DNA of 64,000 bases, taken from CBFDBF01 sp050287965 (GTDB lineage Bacteria > Pseudomonadota > Gammaproteobacteria > Chromatiales > Chromatiaceae). Where the stretch lies: contig JBNKCX010000017.1 of the NCBI GenBank assembly GCA_050287965.1, positions 129,440 through 193,439 on the forward strand, in the 5' to 3' direction. Both the position numbers and the translations under genes were made by a program. Under the pieces are notes generated by a model, which saw nothing but the letters and a program-made list of their open reading frames with translations, did no database searches and was not told the origin of the DNA. Positions 16,582 through 25,714 of the stretch are shown here, piece after piece (the stretch's first letter is position 1; each line of letters opens with the position of its first letter).

Positions 16582-18135
16582 GCGCTTTTTCAGCCCACCC
16601 ATATCCATGGGCCGGTCCGGGGTCACGACGAAAGCCGCCGCGGCCTCCTCATGCGTCAGCGGTTCCGCATCGGCCAGTTGCAGAGCGAGTACCCGTTCGT
16701 CCGCCTCGGAGGGATCGCCGCCCCGCTCCGCCCGGGAGCGTACGCGCCGGCGCATCTCCTGCTCACCCGTCCGCATCTCCAGGATCAGGAACGGCACCTT
16801 CAGCCGATCGGCGAGCTGCGCGAACGGCCGCCGCTGCCGCCGCTGCAGAAAGGTGGCGTCCATGACCGCGATAAAACCGGCACCGAGGATCCGCTCCGCC
16901 GCATCCAGCAGACAACAGTAGGTGCGCTCGGTCATCTCCGGCGTATAGAGCGCCTGCCCGATGCCGGAGCCGCTGGGCGCCAGTTGCGGAAGACCTGCCA
17001 GGCGTTTACGTTCCACATCCGAGCGCACTTGAACGGCCGGAAGTTCCGCTGTCAGGCCGCGGGCGGCGACACTCTTACCGGAACCGGAAGCGCCATGGGT
17101 GATGATCAGCGCCGGGCTGCGGGAACGGGTGTAGCGCTCCGCCAGATCCAGATAGCGCCGAAACTCCTCTCTCAGGACCCCGCGTTCCTGCTGTTCCAGA
17201 TCATCCTGACCCAGCCGTATGGCCGTGACCTTCGCCCGCACCATCGCCCGATAGACCTGGTAGAAGCGAAGCAGGGGGAGCCCCGCATAATCCCCGCTCC
17301 GTTGCAGATAGCTGTTCAGTACCCGTTGCGCCAGCTCCGGTCGTTCCTTCTCATCCAGGTCCATGACCAGAAAGGCGATCTCGTTGATGGTATCGATCCA
17401 GCGCAGCCCGGGATTGAATTCGATGGCATCGAAGATCACCGCTTCTCCGTCCACCAGCGTGATATTGCCGAGATGCATGTCGCCGTGACATTCGCGCACG
17501 AACCCCCCGGCCTTGCGTTCCGCCAGCATGCCGTGCAACTCACGATGTGTTTCACGGGTCCACTGCTCCAGGCGGATGAGCTGCTGGTCGATTCCCGGAT
17601 CATGCTCCAGTTGCCGGATGGGTTCGAAATTCTCCAACATCGGACGGATAACGAAATCCGGAGACCCCCAGGGCTGATCTTCCCCACAGATCTCCACTAC
17701 GGCATGAAACGCCGCCACCCGATCGGCGATGGAGTCCATCAGCTCCGGCGTGAGGCGCTCCAGCCGGTGGCAGAGCAGCCCGTCGTCCGGAAATCGGCGC
17801 ATCTTTACCGCGTATTCGATGGGGGTCCCCTCCCCGCCGATGCGGGGAGACTCCGGTGTCCCCGTTATGGCCACCACATCCAGGTAGATGTCCGGCGCCA
17901 GACGGCGGTTGATACGCAGCTCCTCCCGGCAGAAATGGTGACGCTTCTCCAGGGTGGAGAAATCAAGGAATCCGAGATCCAGCGGCTTCTTGAACTTGTA
18001 GGCATACTCCCCCACCAGCAGGACATAAGAGATATGAGTCTCCGCCACCTCCACCGTCAACGCCGGATGGGGCCAGAGCGCCGGCGCAGTGAGCGCCAGG
18101 ATCAACGGATCGTGGATGCGTTCAACTTCAGTCAT
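16567..18135 (-). CDS. Bifunctional aminoglycoside-phosphotransferase-like / P-loop kinase protein
   Basis: The 522-residue protein joins two domains known together as COG2187 plus COG0645. Residues ~1-330 are APH-kinase-like, with the catalytic loop HGDMHLGNI and a following IFDAIEF metal segment. Residues ~345-520 form a P-loop kinase, with Walker A GASGSGKS and a zeta-toxin/AAA_33-like fold. The cellular substrate is not known. The ATG has GGGGAT upstream; an earlier ATG would add 32 residues that look non-coding. It is a single gene with its own upstream region. Confidence 0.88.
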   Translation of the reverse strand: MTEVERIHDPLILALTAPALWPHPALTVEVAETHISYVLLVGEYAYKFKKPLDLGFLDFSTLEKRHHFCREELRINRRLAPDIYLDVVAITGTPESPRIGGEGTPIEYAVKMRRFPDDGLLCHRLERLTPELMDSIADRVAAFHAVVEICGEDQPWGSPDFVIRPMLENFEPIRQLEHDPGIDQQLIRLEQWTRETHRELHGMLAERKAGGFVRECHGDMHLGNITLVDGEAVIFDAIEFNPGLRWIDTINEIAFLVMDLDEKERPELAQRVLNSYLQRSGDYAGLPLLRFYQVYRAMVRAKVTAIRLGQDDLEQQERGVLREEFRRYLDLAERYTRSRSPALIITHGASGSGKSVAARGLTAELPAVQVRSDVERKRLAGLPQLAPSGSGIGQALYTPEMTERTYCCLLDAAERILGAGFIAVMDATFLQRRQRRPFAQLADRLKVPFLILEMRTGEQEMRRRVRSRAERGGDPSEADERVLALQLADAEPLTHEEAAAAFVVTPDRPMDMGGLKKRLSLP

Positions 18136-18251
18136 TGAATATCCCCGGAGATAGTACGTTGACTTCAGTTTAGTAGGTCGGTAATAAGGGCTCTGAAAAA
18201 GATACGCACATGAATCCCCGGATTCAGACAAAACTATATTGAGGATAAGAT

Positions 18252-18452
18252 ATGAACGTAGACCGTCTCGTTATGGCCTTTGCCGGCGCCGTCATTCTTG
18301 TGAGCCTGCTGTTGACCCATTTCCACAACCCGCTCTGGATGTGGCTCACCGCATTCGTGGGCGTTAACCTGTTTCAGGCGGCCTTCACCGGGTTCTGCCC
18401 CCTGGCCATCATCCTGAAGAAGATGGGGAAGAGGTCCGGCGCCGCGTTCTGA
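18252..18452 (+). CDS. Small DUF2892 (YgaP-like) inner-membrane protein
   Basis: The 66-residue protein has two transmembrane helices and the DUF2892 layout: NVDRLVMAFAG at the start, a GVNLFQAAFTGFCPL segment with the conserved FCP motif, and a basic tail. These proteins often occur next to rhodanese or sulfur genes but have no known function alone. It starts at ATG with GAGGATAAGAT upstream. It is isolated, followed by a repeat element. Confidence 0.85.
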   Translation: MNVDRLVMAFAGAVILVSLLLTHFHNPLWMWLTAFVGVNLFQAAFTGFCPLAIILKKMGKRSGAAF

Positions 18453-18492
18453 TCCCCGGATTCGATGTGGGTCCGATCTATCCCGCATAGTA

Positions 18493-18749
18493 AACGCGAA
18501 GAACGCTGAGGCGCTAAGGCGCAAAGTGTTCTTGTTACAAAATTGTATAAATCCCCCTGGGCTTTTGCGAACCCGGCGTTTATAACCGATATCAGTAGGG
18601 GCCCAGTCCTCTGGGCCACAAGTGGAGCCTGTTCAGTCGCCCGGGGACAAGATTCTCGTAGAAAACCCCAAGGCGCGGAGCCGCGAGGTGTTCTTTTATG
18701 AATTTCTACGAATAACTTTGCGACTCCGCGTCTTTGCGTTCTTTGCGTT
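18493..18749. repeat. ~255-bp inverted-repeat element (AACGC type) downstream of pyrC
   Basis: The left arm AACGCGAAGAACGCTGAGGC and the inverted right arm AACGCAAAGAACGCAAAGAC match over ~36 bases. The arms also match those at 15012-15257. The element occupies nearly the whole 320 bp gap; no gene is seen in it. Confidence 0.7.
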
Positions 18750-18775
18750 AATATCCGAACCGAACCAGGGATTCC

Positions 18776-20113
18776 TTAACGCCGGAATTCCAGACGTTTC
18801 CCCAGAACCTCTTCGGCGATTCTGCCTTCGTGGTAAGCGAGGCGGCCGTTGACCAGGGTGGTTATCACTGAGGAACGCAGCCGCACCCCCTCCAGGGGCG
18901 ACCAGCCACATTTATAGAGCACATCCTCCCGCTCCACCTGGAACGGGCGCTCCAGGTCCAGGATCACCAGGTCCGCCCAGTAACCCTCCCGCAGATACCC
19001 CCGCTCGGCCACCTGAAACAACCGTGCCGGGGCGTGGCACGCCTTCTCCACCAGTGTCTCCAGCGACAACAGTTCATCGTGATAGAGCTCGAGCAGCATG
19101 GGCAGGGCGTGTTGCACCAGGGGGAGACCGGAGGGGGCCTGGAAATAGTCGCGCTGCTTCTCTTCCAGGGTGTGGGGTGCGTGATCGGTGCCGATTACGG
19201 CGATACGGTCACTGTTGAGAGCCTGACGCAGGGCATCCCGATCCTCCCGGGTCTTGATGGCCGGGTTGCACTTGATCAACGCGCCTTTGGCCGCGTAATC
19301 GGACTCATCAAAGAAGAGATGGTGAGTACACACTTCGGCGGTAATCCGCTTCTCATCCAGCGGCCGGTCCTCGAACAGTTCCAGTTCCCGGGCGGTGGTG
19401 AGATGCAGGATATGCAGGCGGGTGTCGTGACGCTTGGCCAGCTCCACCGCCTTGGATGAAGAACGATAACAGGCCTCCTCGCTGCGTATCAGGGGGTGGC
19501 ACTCCATGGGCACCTGTTCGCCGTATTGCTTGCGATACTCCTCCTCTTTCTGTTCGATCAGGGGCGTATCCTCACAATGGGTGGCCACCAGTACCGGTGC
19601 ATCGCGAAAGATCTCCTCGAGCGTGGAGTCGTTGTCCACCAGCATGTTGCCGGTAGAGGACCCCATGAACACCTTGATGCCGCAGGTCTGGTTTTTGTCC
19701 AGGGCACGTATAGCGTCGATGTTGTCGTTGGTGGCACCCAGATAGAAAGAAAAATTGGCTGCCGCCTTCTCCGCCGCCAGTTGAAATTTAGCTTCCAGGG
19801 CATCCAGGGTCACGGTCTGGGGATTGGTGTTCGGCATATCCATAAAACTGGTGATACCCCCGGCCACCGCGGCCCGGGACTCGCTGTACAGGTCGCCCTT
19901 GCGGGGGGCACCGGGATCGCGGAAATGGACCTGGTCATCGATCATGCCCGGAATCAGCACCTTGCCGTCGATATCCAGTATCTGCCAGTTCTCGTCGGCC
20001 TCGATCCGTGCGGCAATCTGCTCGATCCGGCCGTTGCGTACCAGAAGATCCCCCTCCTGGATCCAGCCGTCGTTCACCATTCTGGCGTTCTTTATGAGAA
20101 TTTCGTCCGCCAT
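18776..20113 (-). CDS. pyrC: Dihydroorotase (class I type) PyrC
   Basis: Dihydroorotase closes carbamoyl-aspartate to dihydroorotate in pyrimidine synthesis. The 445-residue protein is an amidohydrolase TIM barrel of the longer class I type, unlike the ~350-residue enteric PyrC. The metal-site start reads IDDQVHFRDPG, so the first His of the usual HxH is Gln; related class I enzymes from other phyla share this wording. Other ligands are visible in ATHCED, LHILHLTT and GTDHAPH. Its ATG overlaps the gloB stop by one base (TGATG), so the genes are coupled. Confidence 0.92.
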   Translation of the reverse strand: MADEILIKNARMVNDGWIQEGDLLVRNGRIEQIAARIEADENWQILDIDGKVLIPGMIDDQVHFRDPGAPRKGDLYSESRAAVAGGITSFMDMPNTNPQTVTLDALEAKFQLAAEKAAANFSFYLGATNDNIDAIRALDKNQTCGIKVFMGSSTGNMLVDNDSTLEEIFRDAPVLVATHCEDTPLIEQKEEEYRKQYGEQVPMECHPLIRSEEACYRSSSKAVELAKRHDTRLHILHLTTARELELFEDRPLDEKRITAEVCTHHLFFDESDYAAKGALIKCNPAIKTREDRDALRQALNSDRIAVIGTDHAPHTLEEKQRDYFQAPSGLPLVQHALPMLLELYHDELLSLETLVEKACHAPARLFQVAERGYLREGYWADLVILDLERPFQVEREDVLYKCGWSPLEGVRLRSSVITTLVNGRLAYHEGRIAEEVLGKRLEFRR

Positions 20114-20892
20114 CAGTCGTACTCCCGGTCTTTCCAGTTGCGAATCGCCTTGAACACCTCGACGCCGTTCTCCAAACGGTCCCCCGCGTGACGCTCCGCC
20201 GCCGTAATCACCGCCGGATCGCCGGTGCGGAGGAAGGGATTGGTATCCAGCTCCAGTTGCAGCGTGGAGGGGACGGTGGGTTCATCCCGCCCCCTGGCCG
20301 CAACCGCTTCCCGTTCCCGCTGCAGCAGGGCCGGATTATCGGGTTCCACCCATTTGGCAAAACCGATGTTATCCAGGGAGTATTCATGGGCGCAGTAGAT
20401 GAGGGTCTGCGGGGGCAGGGCGGCGATCCGTTGCAGTGAAGCATACAGCTGCTCGTGGGTACCGCTGAAAACCCGGCCGCAACCACAGGTGAAGAGGGTG
20501 TCTCCACAAAACAGAAAGCCGTCGCCGTAATAGGCCACATGGCCCTCGGTATGGCCCGGAACCTCCATGACCCCGAGCTGCAGACCCAGCTCTTCTATCT
20601 CCAGTTCGTCACCGTCGCTCACTCGCTTCGTCACCACTGGTATCTTCTCGTCGGCCGGCCCGAATACCTCGATACCCGGATAGGCCTCCACCAGCTCCCG
20701 TACGCCGCCGGTGTGATCTCCGTGTTTATGGGTCAGCAGGATGGCCTGCAGCCGCAACCCTTCCCGTTGCAGATACGCAAGCACCGGCTCCTCGTCTCCC
20801 GGGTCCACCACCACCGCTGTATCCGTGTTCGCCGGACGCAGCAACCAGATGTAGTTGTCGTCAAAGGCGGGAATGGGGATGATCCGAAGCAT
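20113..20892 (-). CDS. gloB: Hydroxyacylglutathione hydrolase (glyoxalase II)
   Basis: GloB hydrolyses S-lactoylglutathione to lactate and glutathione, finishing methylglyoxal detoxification. The 259-residue protein has the binuclear metal motif THKHGDHTGG, further ligands in PGHTEGHV and CGDTLF, and the C-terminal CAHEYSLDNI His. The length equals that of the family. It sits between hisI upstream and pyrC downstream on the same strand with one-base overlap to pyrC, forming a compact hisI-gloB-pyrC run. Confidence 0.95.
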   Translation of the reverse strand: MLRIIPIPAFDDNYIWLLRPANTDTAVVVDPGDEEPVLAYLQREGLRLQAILLTHKHGDHTGGVRELVEAYPGIEVFGPADEKIPVVTKRVSDGDELEIEELGLQLGVMEVPGHTEGHVAYYGDGFLFCGDTLFTCGCGRVFSGTHEQLYASLQRIAALPPQTLIYCAHEYSLDNIGFAKWVEPDNPALLQREREAVAARGRDEPTVPSTLQLELDTNPFLRTGDPAVITAAERHAGDRLENGVEVFKAIRNWKDREYD

Positions 20893-20906
20893 TCGGGATT
20901 CCGGTG

Positions 20907-21335
20907 TTATTTGCCGTAGAGTTCTTCAGGATCTATGAGGGGATCGCTGATCACCTCCAGACGCCCTCCACGTACGGCGCTGAAGAAACAGCTGCGGCGT
21001 CCGGTATGACAGGCCGGACCGGTCTGATCCACCAGCAGCAGCAGGGTGTCCCCGTCGCAGTCGAGTCGCAGCTCCTTGAGCTGTTGCACCTGACCCGAGG
21101 ATTCCCCCTTGCGCCAGAGCTTTTGCCGGGAGCGTGACCAGTAACAGACCCGTCCGGTTGCAAGGGTCTCTTCCAGGGCCTCCCGGTTCATCCAGGCCAT
21201 CATGAGCACTTCGCCGCTGTCATGCTGCTGGGCTATGGCGGGCAGCAGTCCGTCCGCGTTGAAAGGCAGCTGCTCCACCGCCTCATCCCAGGATGCGGTC
21301 TCGCCCGCCCGCATTTTTTCGATCTTCTTCCACAT
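20907..21335 (-). CDS. hisI: Phosphoribosyl-AMP cyclohydrolase HisI
   Basis: HisI opens the purine ring of PR-AMP, the third step of histidine synthesis. The 142-residue protein is the stand-alone cyclohydrolase, without the HisE domain of enteric HisIE. Zinc ligands Cys93, Cys109 and Cys116 are in LDCDGD, GPACHTG and RSCFF, and the metal aspartates surround Cys93. The ATG at MWKKIEKM has a GGAG ten bases upstream; a longer upstream reading overlaps the divergent DUF1820 gene and is not supported. It lies ~18 kb from the other his genes. Confidence 0.95.
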   Translation of the reverse strand: MWKKIEKMRAGETASWDEAVEQLPFNADGLLPAIAQQHDSGEVLMMAWMNREALEETLATGRVCYWSRSRQKLWRKGESSGQVQQLKELRLDCDGDTLLLLVDQTGPACHTGRRSCFFSAVRGGRLEVISDPLIDPEELYGK

Positions 21336-21440
21336 TCCGACAATTCTCCAGAAAATGGCTTCATAATAGCACTCTTCCTTCGCCGGTATCCTGATATACT
21401 TTAGGTGTATACGCCTCTCAACCAACACTCCCTTAACAGT

Positions 21441-21773
21441 ATGCAAATTTTCAAGGTCTCCTTTATCAACCACGGAAAGGTTTACGAGCTCTATGCCGAA
21501 AATATCCGGCAGGGTGAACTTTACGGTTTTGTAGAGATCGAAAGATTGATTTTTGGGGAAACCAGTTCCCTGGTCATCGATCCCGGTGAGGAGAAACTGA
21601 AGAATGAATTTACCGGAGTCAGCCGCACCCTGGTCCCGATCCACGCCATCATCCGTATCGACCAGGTAGAAAAGAAAGGACACAGCAAGATCCTGGACCT
21701 GGATGTCAATGCCAATGTAACGCCCTTCCCGGCCACGTTTTTTCCACCCGGCTCGGGACCCGAGAAAAGTTAA
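21441..21773 (+). CDS. DUF1820 family protein
   Basis: The 110-residue soluble protein starts MQIFKVSFINHGKVYELYAE and matches the compact DUF1820 family found across gammaproteobacteria. Conserved features are GELYGFVEIE in the first half and the VPIHAIIRIDQVEKKG strand. The family has no known function. It is divergent from hisI. A start twelve codons earlier is possible but lacks family support. Confidence 0.85.
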   Translation: MQIFKVSFINHGKVYELYAENIRQGELYGFVEIERLIFGETSSLVIDPGEEKLKNEFTGVSRTLVPIHAIIRIDQVEKKGHSKILDLDVNANVTPFPATFFPPGSGPEKS

Positions 21774-21817
21774 GCCCCCGGCAGGACTCACATCGGGTGC
21801 CCCCAACGGAGAACGGA

Positions 21818-22162
21818 ATGGACGAATATGCCGCCATACGCGAAACGTTACTGAACCGGAGGGATAAACTGCTGCGTCGCATTCACCAGGTAACCAATGA
21901 CGTGCGCCACGCGGACGAACCCCTCAGCTCCGACTTTTCTGAACAGGCGGTGGAACGACAGCATGAAGAGGTCCTGGATGCCCTCGGCGAGGCAGGCCGA
22001 AGAGAACTCAGCCAGATCAACCGCTCCCTGGCCCGCATGGATGCCGGGGAATACGGTATCTGCGCCGCCTGTGGCGAACCCATACCCGAACAACGGCTGG
22101 CAGTGATGGCCCATTGCGATTACTGCGTCGCCTGCGCGGAACAAAAGGAATCCGGACGCTAG
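21818..22162 (+). CDS. TraR/DksA-family zinc-finger protein
   Basis: The 114-residue protein has a helical N-terminus and a C4 zinc finger: CAACGEP and CDYCVAC, spaced like DksA/TraR. The segment SDFSEQAVERQHEEVLDALG is typical of short DksA-like proteins that enter the RNA polymerase secondary channel. It is shorter than E. coli DksA (151), so the coiled coil is reduced; a stress-specific variant role is possible. The ATG has GGAG nearby; a GTG upstream adds seven residues. It follows the DUF1820 gene by 44 bp on the same strand. Confidence 0.88.
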   Translation: MDEYAAIRETLLNRRDKLLRRIHQVTNDVRHADEPLSSDFSEQAVERQHEEVLDALGEAGRRELSQINRSLARMDAGEYGICAACGEPIPEQRLAVMAHCDYCVACAEQKESGR

Positions 22163-22321
22163 CTCCTTCTTACACCGGCATCGAACCACCGACCCCAGCA
22201 CCAGAAATTATTTGCTCCAGCCGCAAATTTTCGCGGACTTCATTTCGCCCCTCGGGGCCTTGCCCTGCCAAAGCTGCGCCATGAAGAAACAGTGGGGCCG
22301 GGCCCCGCCCTGCACCGAAGA

Positions 22322-22356
22322 ACCAATAACTGACAGCTGAAAACTGTTAACTGACA
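22322..22356. repeat. Degenerate heptad repeat (AACTGNN) upstream of the ankyrin gene
   Basis: AACTGACAGCTGAAAACTG and TTAACTGACATG are imperfect 7-base repeats of the type seen more perfectly at 36253-36306 and 54092-54268. The rest of this 264 bp gap shows a GCCCCTCGGGGC hairpin and nothing else I recognise. Confidence 0.45.
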
Positions 22357-22426
22357 TGCGAATAGTCATTGTTTTTTCGCCCCGCGATCTCTCTAAAATG
22401 TTCACTGGCCTGAGTCATCGGATCCA

Positions 22427-22999
22427 ATGGCAATGAAACTGAAGACGCTGTTCCCGTTTTGTACTTTTCTGTTCCTTCTCGGTTGTGGTGCGAACGACAA
22501 CGCACAGGAGAAGAGAGGCGAACCGTCCCTGATCGTGGCGGCGGAAACGGGTGATCTGGCGACGATCGAGGCCTTGCTGGCGAAGCAGAGCGATGTGGAC
22601 ACTCGTGACAGCTGCCAGTGGACCCCCTTGATGAAGGCGGCCCTGAACGGCCACACCTCAGCCGTTCAGCGCCTGCTGGAATCCGGCGCGCAACCGGACC
22701 TGGGCGATAAAGGGGGGTATACGGCGCTGATGCTGGCCGCTTCCAACAACCATGCGGATATCGTGGGGCTGCTGCTACGCCACGGCGCCGACATCAATCG
22801 GGTGGAATCCACCGAAGGATTCAGCGCCCTTATCTGGTCGGCAAAACTCGGGCATCCGGAGGTAGTAAAAATATTGCTGCAGCATGGCGCCGACCGCACC
22901 CTGCGCGATCACAAAGGCCTGAGCGCACTGGACTGGGCTGAACAAAACAATCATCAGTTGGTCGCCCGGCTTCTCTCCGCTGCATCACCCTCGAAATAG
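22427..22999 (+). CDS. Ankyrin-repeat lipoprotein
   Basis: The 190-residue protein has a lipoprotein signal peptide with lipobox FLLGC (Cys20), then four ankyrin repeats from about residue 34 to 185. Typical repeat wording is visible: WTPLMKAALNGHTSAVQRLL, YTALMLAASNNHADIVGLLL and SALIWSAKLGHPEVVKILL. It is probably tethered to the outer or inner membrane facing the periplasm, binding an unknown partner protein. A second ATG two codons in is an equally good start. It stands alone. Confidence 0.88.
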   Translation: MAMKLKTLFPFCTFLFLLGCGANDNAQEKRGEPSLIVAAETGDLATIEALLAKQSDVDTRDSCQWTPLMKAALNGHTSAVQRLLESGAQPDLGDKGGYTALMLAASNNHADIVGLLLRHGADINRVESTEGFSALIWSAKLGHPEVVKILLQHGADRTLRDHKGLSALDWAEQNNHQLVARLLSAASPSK

Positions 23000-23028
23000 A
23001 ATTCGACATTTATAGGCATCGAGTATCA

Positions 23029-23104
23029 AACGCAAAGGCGCGGAGACGCAAAGAATCATAATGTTTAAACTCCGCGTTCTCTGCGCCTTGGCGAGCTTGG
23101 CGTT
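23029..23104. repeat. Short inverted-repeat element (AACGC type)
   Basis: AACGCAAAGGCGCGGAGACG at the left and AACGCCAAGCTCGCCAAGGC (reverse complement of the right end) form a ~76-bp hairpin element between the convergent ankyrin and AGCS genes. Confidence 0.65.
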
Positions 23105-23172
23105 ACTGGCCAGGCCGAAACCAGGAGCCACGATATAGTGGTGGAGCGGTGCCCCACCCCAGACCGCTCATA

Positions 23173-24561
23173 CTAGTCCCCCGGGTGGTTGTTCTTGAAA
23201 TAGTCGCGGGTCAGTTTGAACACCACCGGACTCAGCAGCAGCAGGGCCAACAGGTTGGGCAGGGCCATCAGCCCATTGAGGATATCGGCCATCAGCCAGA
23301 CGAAATCCAGCTTGAGAACGGCACCGAACGGGATGGCAATAATCCAGAGTACCCGGAAGGGGATAATGGACTTCACCCCGAACAGATACTCCACGCACTT
23401 TTCACCATAAACGCTCCAACCCAGCAGGGTGGTAAAGGCAAACAGGGCCAGACCGACGGTTACCACATGTCCACCTACTGCGGGTAATGAGCTCTCGAAG
23501 GCCAGCCGGGAGAGGGTGGCGCCGGTCTCGCCGCTGGACCAGGCGCCGCTCACCACGATAACCAGTCCGGTGACGGAACAGACGATGATGGTATCGATAA
23601 AAGTGCCGAGCATGGCCACCGTCCCTTGGCGCACCGGATTGTCTGTCTCGGCCGCCGCATGGGCAATGGGGGCGCTCCCCAGGCCCGCCTCGTTGGAGAA
23701 GACACCCCGCGCCACACCCCATTGGATCGCCATCATCACCGTCGCCCCGGCAAAACCCCCGGTAGCTGCTGAAGGAGTAAATGCGTGCTTAACGATGAGC
23801 GCAATGGCCGCCGGTATTTCGGCCGCATGCAGGACAAGTACCGCCAATCCGCCGATGATGTAGGCGACGGCCATAAAGGGCACCAGTTTCCCCGCCACTT
23901 GTGCGATCCAACGGATACCACCGATCAGCACCAATCCCGCCAGCACCGCCACGACGACCCCAGTAACCCAGTGAGGCAGCGCGAAGTTGGCGTTCAGGGC
24001 ATCCGCCACGGAGTTGGCCTGGACCGTATTGCCGATACCGAACCCCGCCAGACCGCCGAAGATCGCAAACAGGGTACCCAACCAGACCCAGTTCCTGCCC
24101 AGTCCGTTCTTGATATAGAACATGGGGCCGCCGATATGGTTACCCTCCTCGTCCACTTCACGGAACTTCACCGCCAGTACCGCCTCCGCGTATTTGGTGG
24201 CCATGCCCACCAGGGCGGTGCACCACATCCAGAACAGGGCACCGGGACCGCCCATGAAGATCGCCGTGGCGACACCGGCAATGTTTCCGGTGCCGATGGT
24301 GGCGGAAAGGGAGGTCATGAGGGCGTTGAACGGGGTGATATCCCCTTCCCCTGTCCCCCGCCGGCCACGCCACAACATGCGAAAACCGTATCCCAGGCGA
24401 TGTAACGGCATTACCCGCAGCCCGATCATGAGGAATAAGCCGGTACCCAGGATCAGGGCCAGCATATAGTCTCCCCAGAGCAGCCCTTTCAGCCCTGTCA
24501 GCAGATCGGTCAGCTGCTGCATGAAGTTCGGCTCTGTCACCGGATTGGTTTGTGGCTCCAT
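23173..24561 (-). CDS. Sodium:alanine (AGCS family) symporter
   Basis: The 462-residue inner-membrane protein has ten or more hydrophobic helices and the AGCS family motifs: SLSATIGTGNIAGVATAI near residue 90 and VFSNEAGLGSAPIAHA near residue 285. It imports alanine or glycine with sodium. The extracellular loop EEGNHIGGPMFYIKNGLG is typical. The length is normal. It is divergent from the TatT-like gene and convergent with the ankyrin gene. Confidence 0.95.
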   Translation of the reverse strand: MEPQTNPVTEPNFMQQLTDLLTGLKGLLWGDYMLALILGTGLFLMIGLRVMPLHRLGYGFRMLWRGRRGTGEGDITPFNALMTSLSATIGTGNIAGVATAIFMGGPGALFWMWCTALVGMATKYAEAVLAVKFREVDEEGNHIGGPMFYIKNGLGRNWVWLGTLFAIFGGLAGFGIGNTVQANSVADALNANFALPHWVTGVVVAVLAGLVLIGGIRWIAQVAGKLVPFMAVAYIIGGLAVLVLHAAEIPAAIALIVKHAFTPSAATGGFAGATVMMAIQWGVARGVFSNEAGLGSAPIAHAAAETDNPVRQGTVAMLGTFIDTIIVCSVTGLVIVVSGAWSSGETGATLSRLAFESSLPAVGGHVVTVGLALFAFTTLLGWSVYGEKCVEYLFGVKSIIPFRVLWIIAIPFGAVLKLDFVWLMADILNGLMALPNLLALLLLSPVVFKLTRDYFKNNHPGD

Positions 24562-24743
24562 GATGCCCCCTTATGCCGTTTGTTCTATTTCTGATTAAGC
24601 ACTATACCTGTTCCCACCTGCGGTGTCGCAACGGGGCGGACAGCTTCGCCCTTGCAGTGGGAAGGGTATTCTCTTATTGTCTTTCCCCAGACCATAAGCA
24701 TAAAACGGGATTGCCGACAAAAGGAACCGTTTGGACTTCAGAG

Positions 24744-25601
24744 ATGCCTCCCTCCATATTGCTCGCCCGTCGCTCATTTTTGCTTTCCGGTCTCCTGGCC
24801 TTTTTTCTGTCCGGCTGCGCCGCCATGGCCACTCAGAAACTGGCGGACAATCTCAGCCACGCCATGCTCAACCAGGAAGATCCCGTTACCGTTAGGGCCG
24901 GCGCACCGGCTTACCTGTTGCTGATCGACAGCCTGATCGACGAGGAACCCGAGAATCAGGGGCTGCTTATGTCCGGGGCACGGCTCTACGGGGCCTACGC
25001 CGGCGGGCTGGTGGAGGACGGTGAGCGGGCGAAGCGCCTGACCCAGAAATCCAGGGACTACGCCCGCCGGGCCCTGTGCGGTTCCCTACCCCGGGTATGC
25101 GAGCTGGAAACACTCCCTTACGACCCGTTCGCCTCCTATATCGCCGCTATCGACGCGGACAGCCTGGAGCTTCTCTACACCTACGGTATCAGTTGGGCCG
25201 GGTGGATACAGGCGCGGAGCGGCGACTGGAGCGCCCTGGCCGATCTTCCCAAGGTGGAGGCGGTGCTGGAGCGGGTGGTGGCGATGGATCCCGGGCACGA
25301 TCGGGGACGTGCCCACCTGTTCCTGGGGGTGATGCGGACCCAGGTGCCGCCGGCCATGGGGGGCACACCGGAACGGGGACAAGCCCATTTCGAGGAGGCT
25401 ATCAGGCTCTCCGACGGCCGCGATCTGATGGCCAAGGTAGAGTATGCCCGCCACTATGCGCGCCTGGTCTTCAACCGGGAGCTGCATGATCGTCTGCTCA
25501 ACGAGGTACTGGCGGCGGATCCCCTGGAGCCGGACCTCACCCTGAGCAACATATTGGCCCAGGAGCAGGCACGGCAACTATTGCAGGACGACTATTTTTG
25601 A
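24744..25601 (+). CDS. TatT-like TRAP-associated TPR lipoprotein
   Basis: The 285-residue protein matches the TRAP transporter-associated TatT family: a lipoprotein signal (LAFFLSGC, Cys26), helical TPR-like repeats, and a conserved PPAMGGTPERGQAHFEEAI segment. In spirochaete homologues TatT pairs with the DctP-like binding protein and may help deliver hydrophobic ligands. The immediate neighbour here is dctP, which supports that link. The ATG was chosen because residues upstream of it read as non-coding and the signal peptide begins here. Confidence 0.88.
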   Translation: MPPSILLARRSFLLSGLLAFFLSGCAAMATQKLADNLSHAMLNQEDPVTVRAGAPAYLLLIDSLIDEEPENQGLLMSGARLYGAYAGGLVEDGERAKRLTQKSRDYARRALCGSLPRVCELETLPYDPFASYIAAIDADSLELLYTYGISWAGWIQARSGDWSALADLPKVEAVLERVVAMDPGHDRGRAHLFLGVMRTQVPPAMGGTPERGQAHFEEAIRLSDGRDLMAKVEYARHYARLVFNRELHDRLLNEVLAADPLEPDLTLSNILAQEQARQLLQDDYF

Positions 25602-25714
25602 CCGCAGGTTCTCCCATCCCTCACGATAAATCGAGGTTTCTCACCCGCTTTATTTACTTAAGGCGAGGGCAGGAGCTGCCGAAATAGAAACCAAGAATAT
25701 AATAAGGGTTTGCC

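Noticed and set aside
16567..18135. An aminoglycoside-resistance enzyme
   Set aside because: The APH-like domain is fused to a P-loop kinase as in a widespread housekeeping-type family, so antibiotic resistance is not implied.
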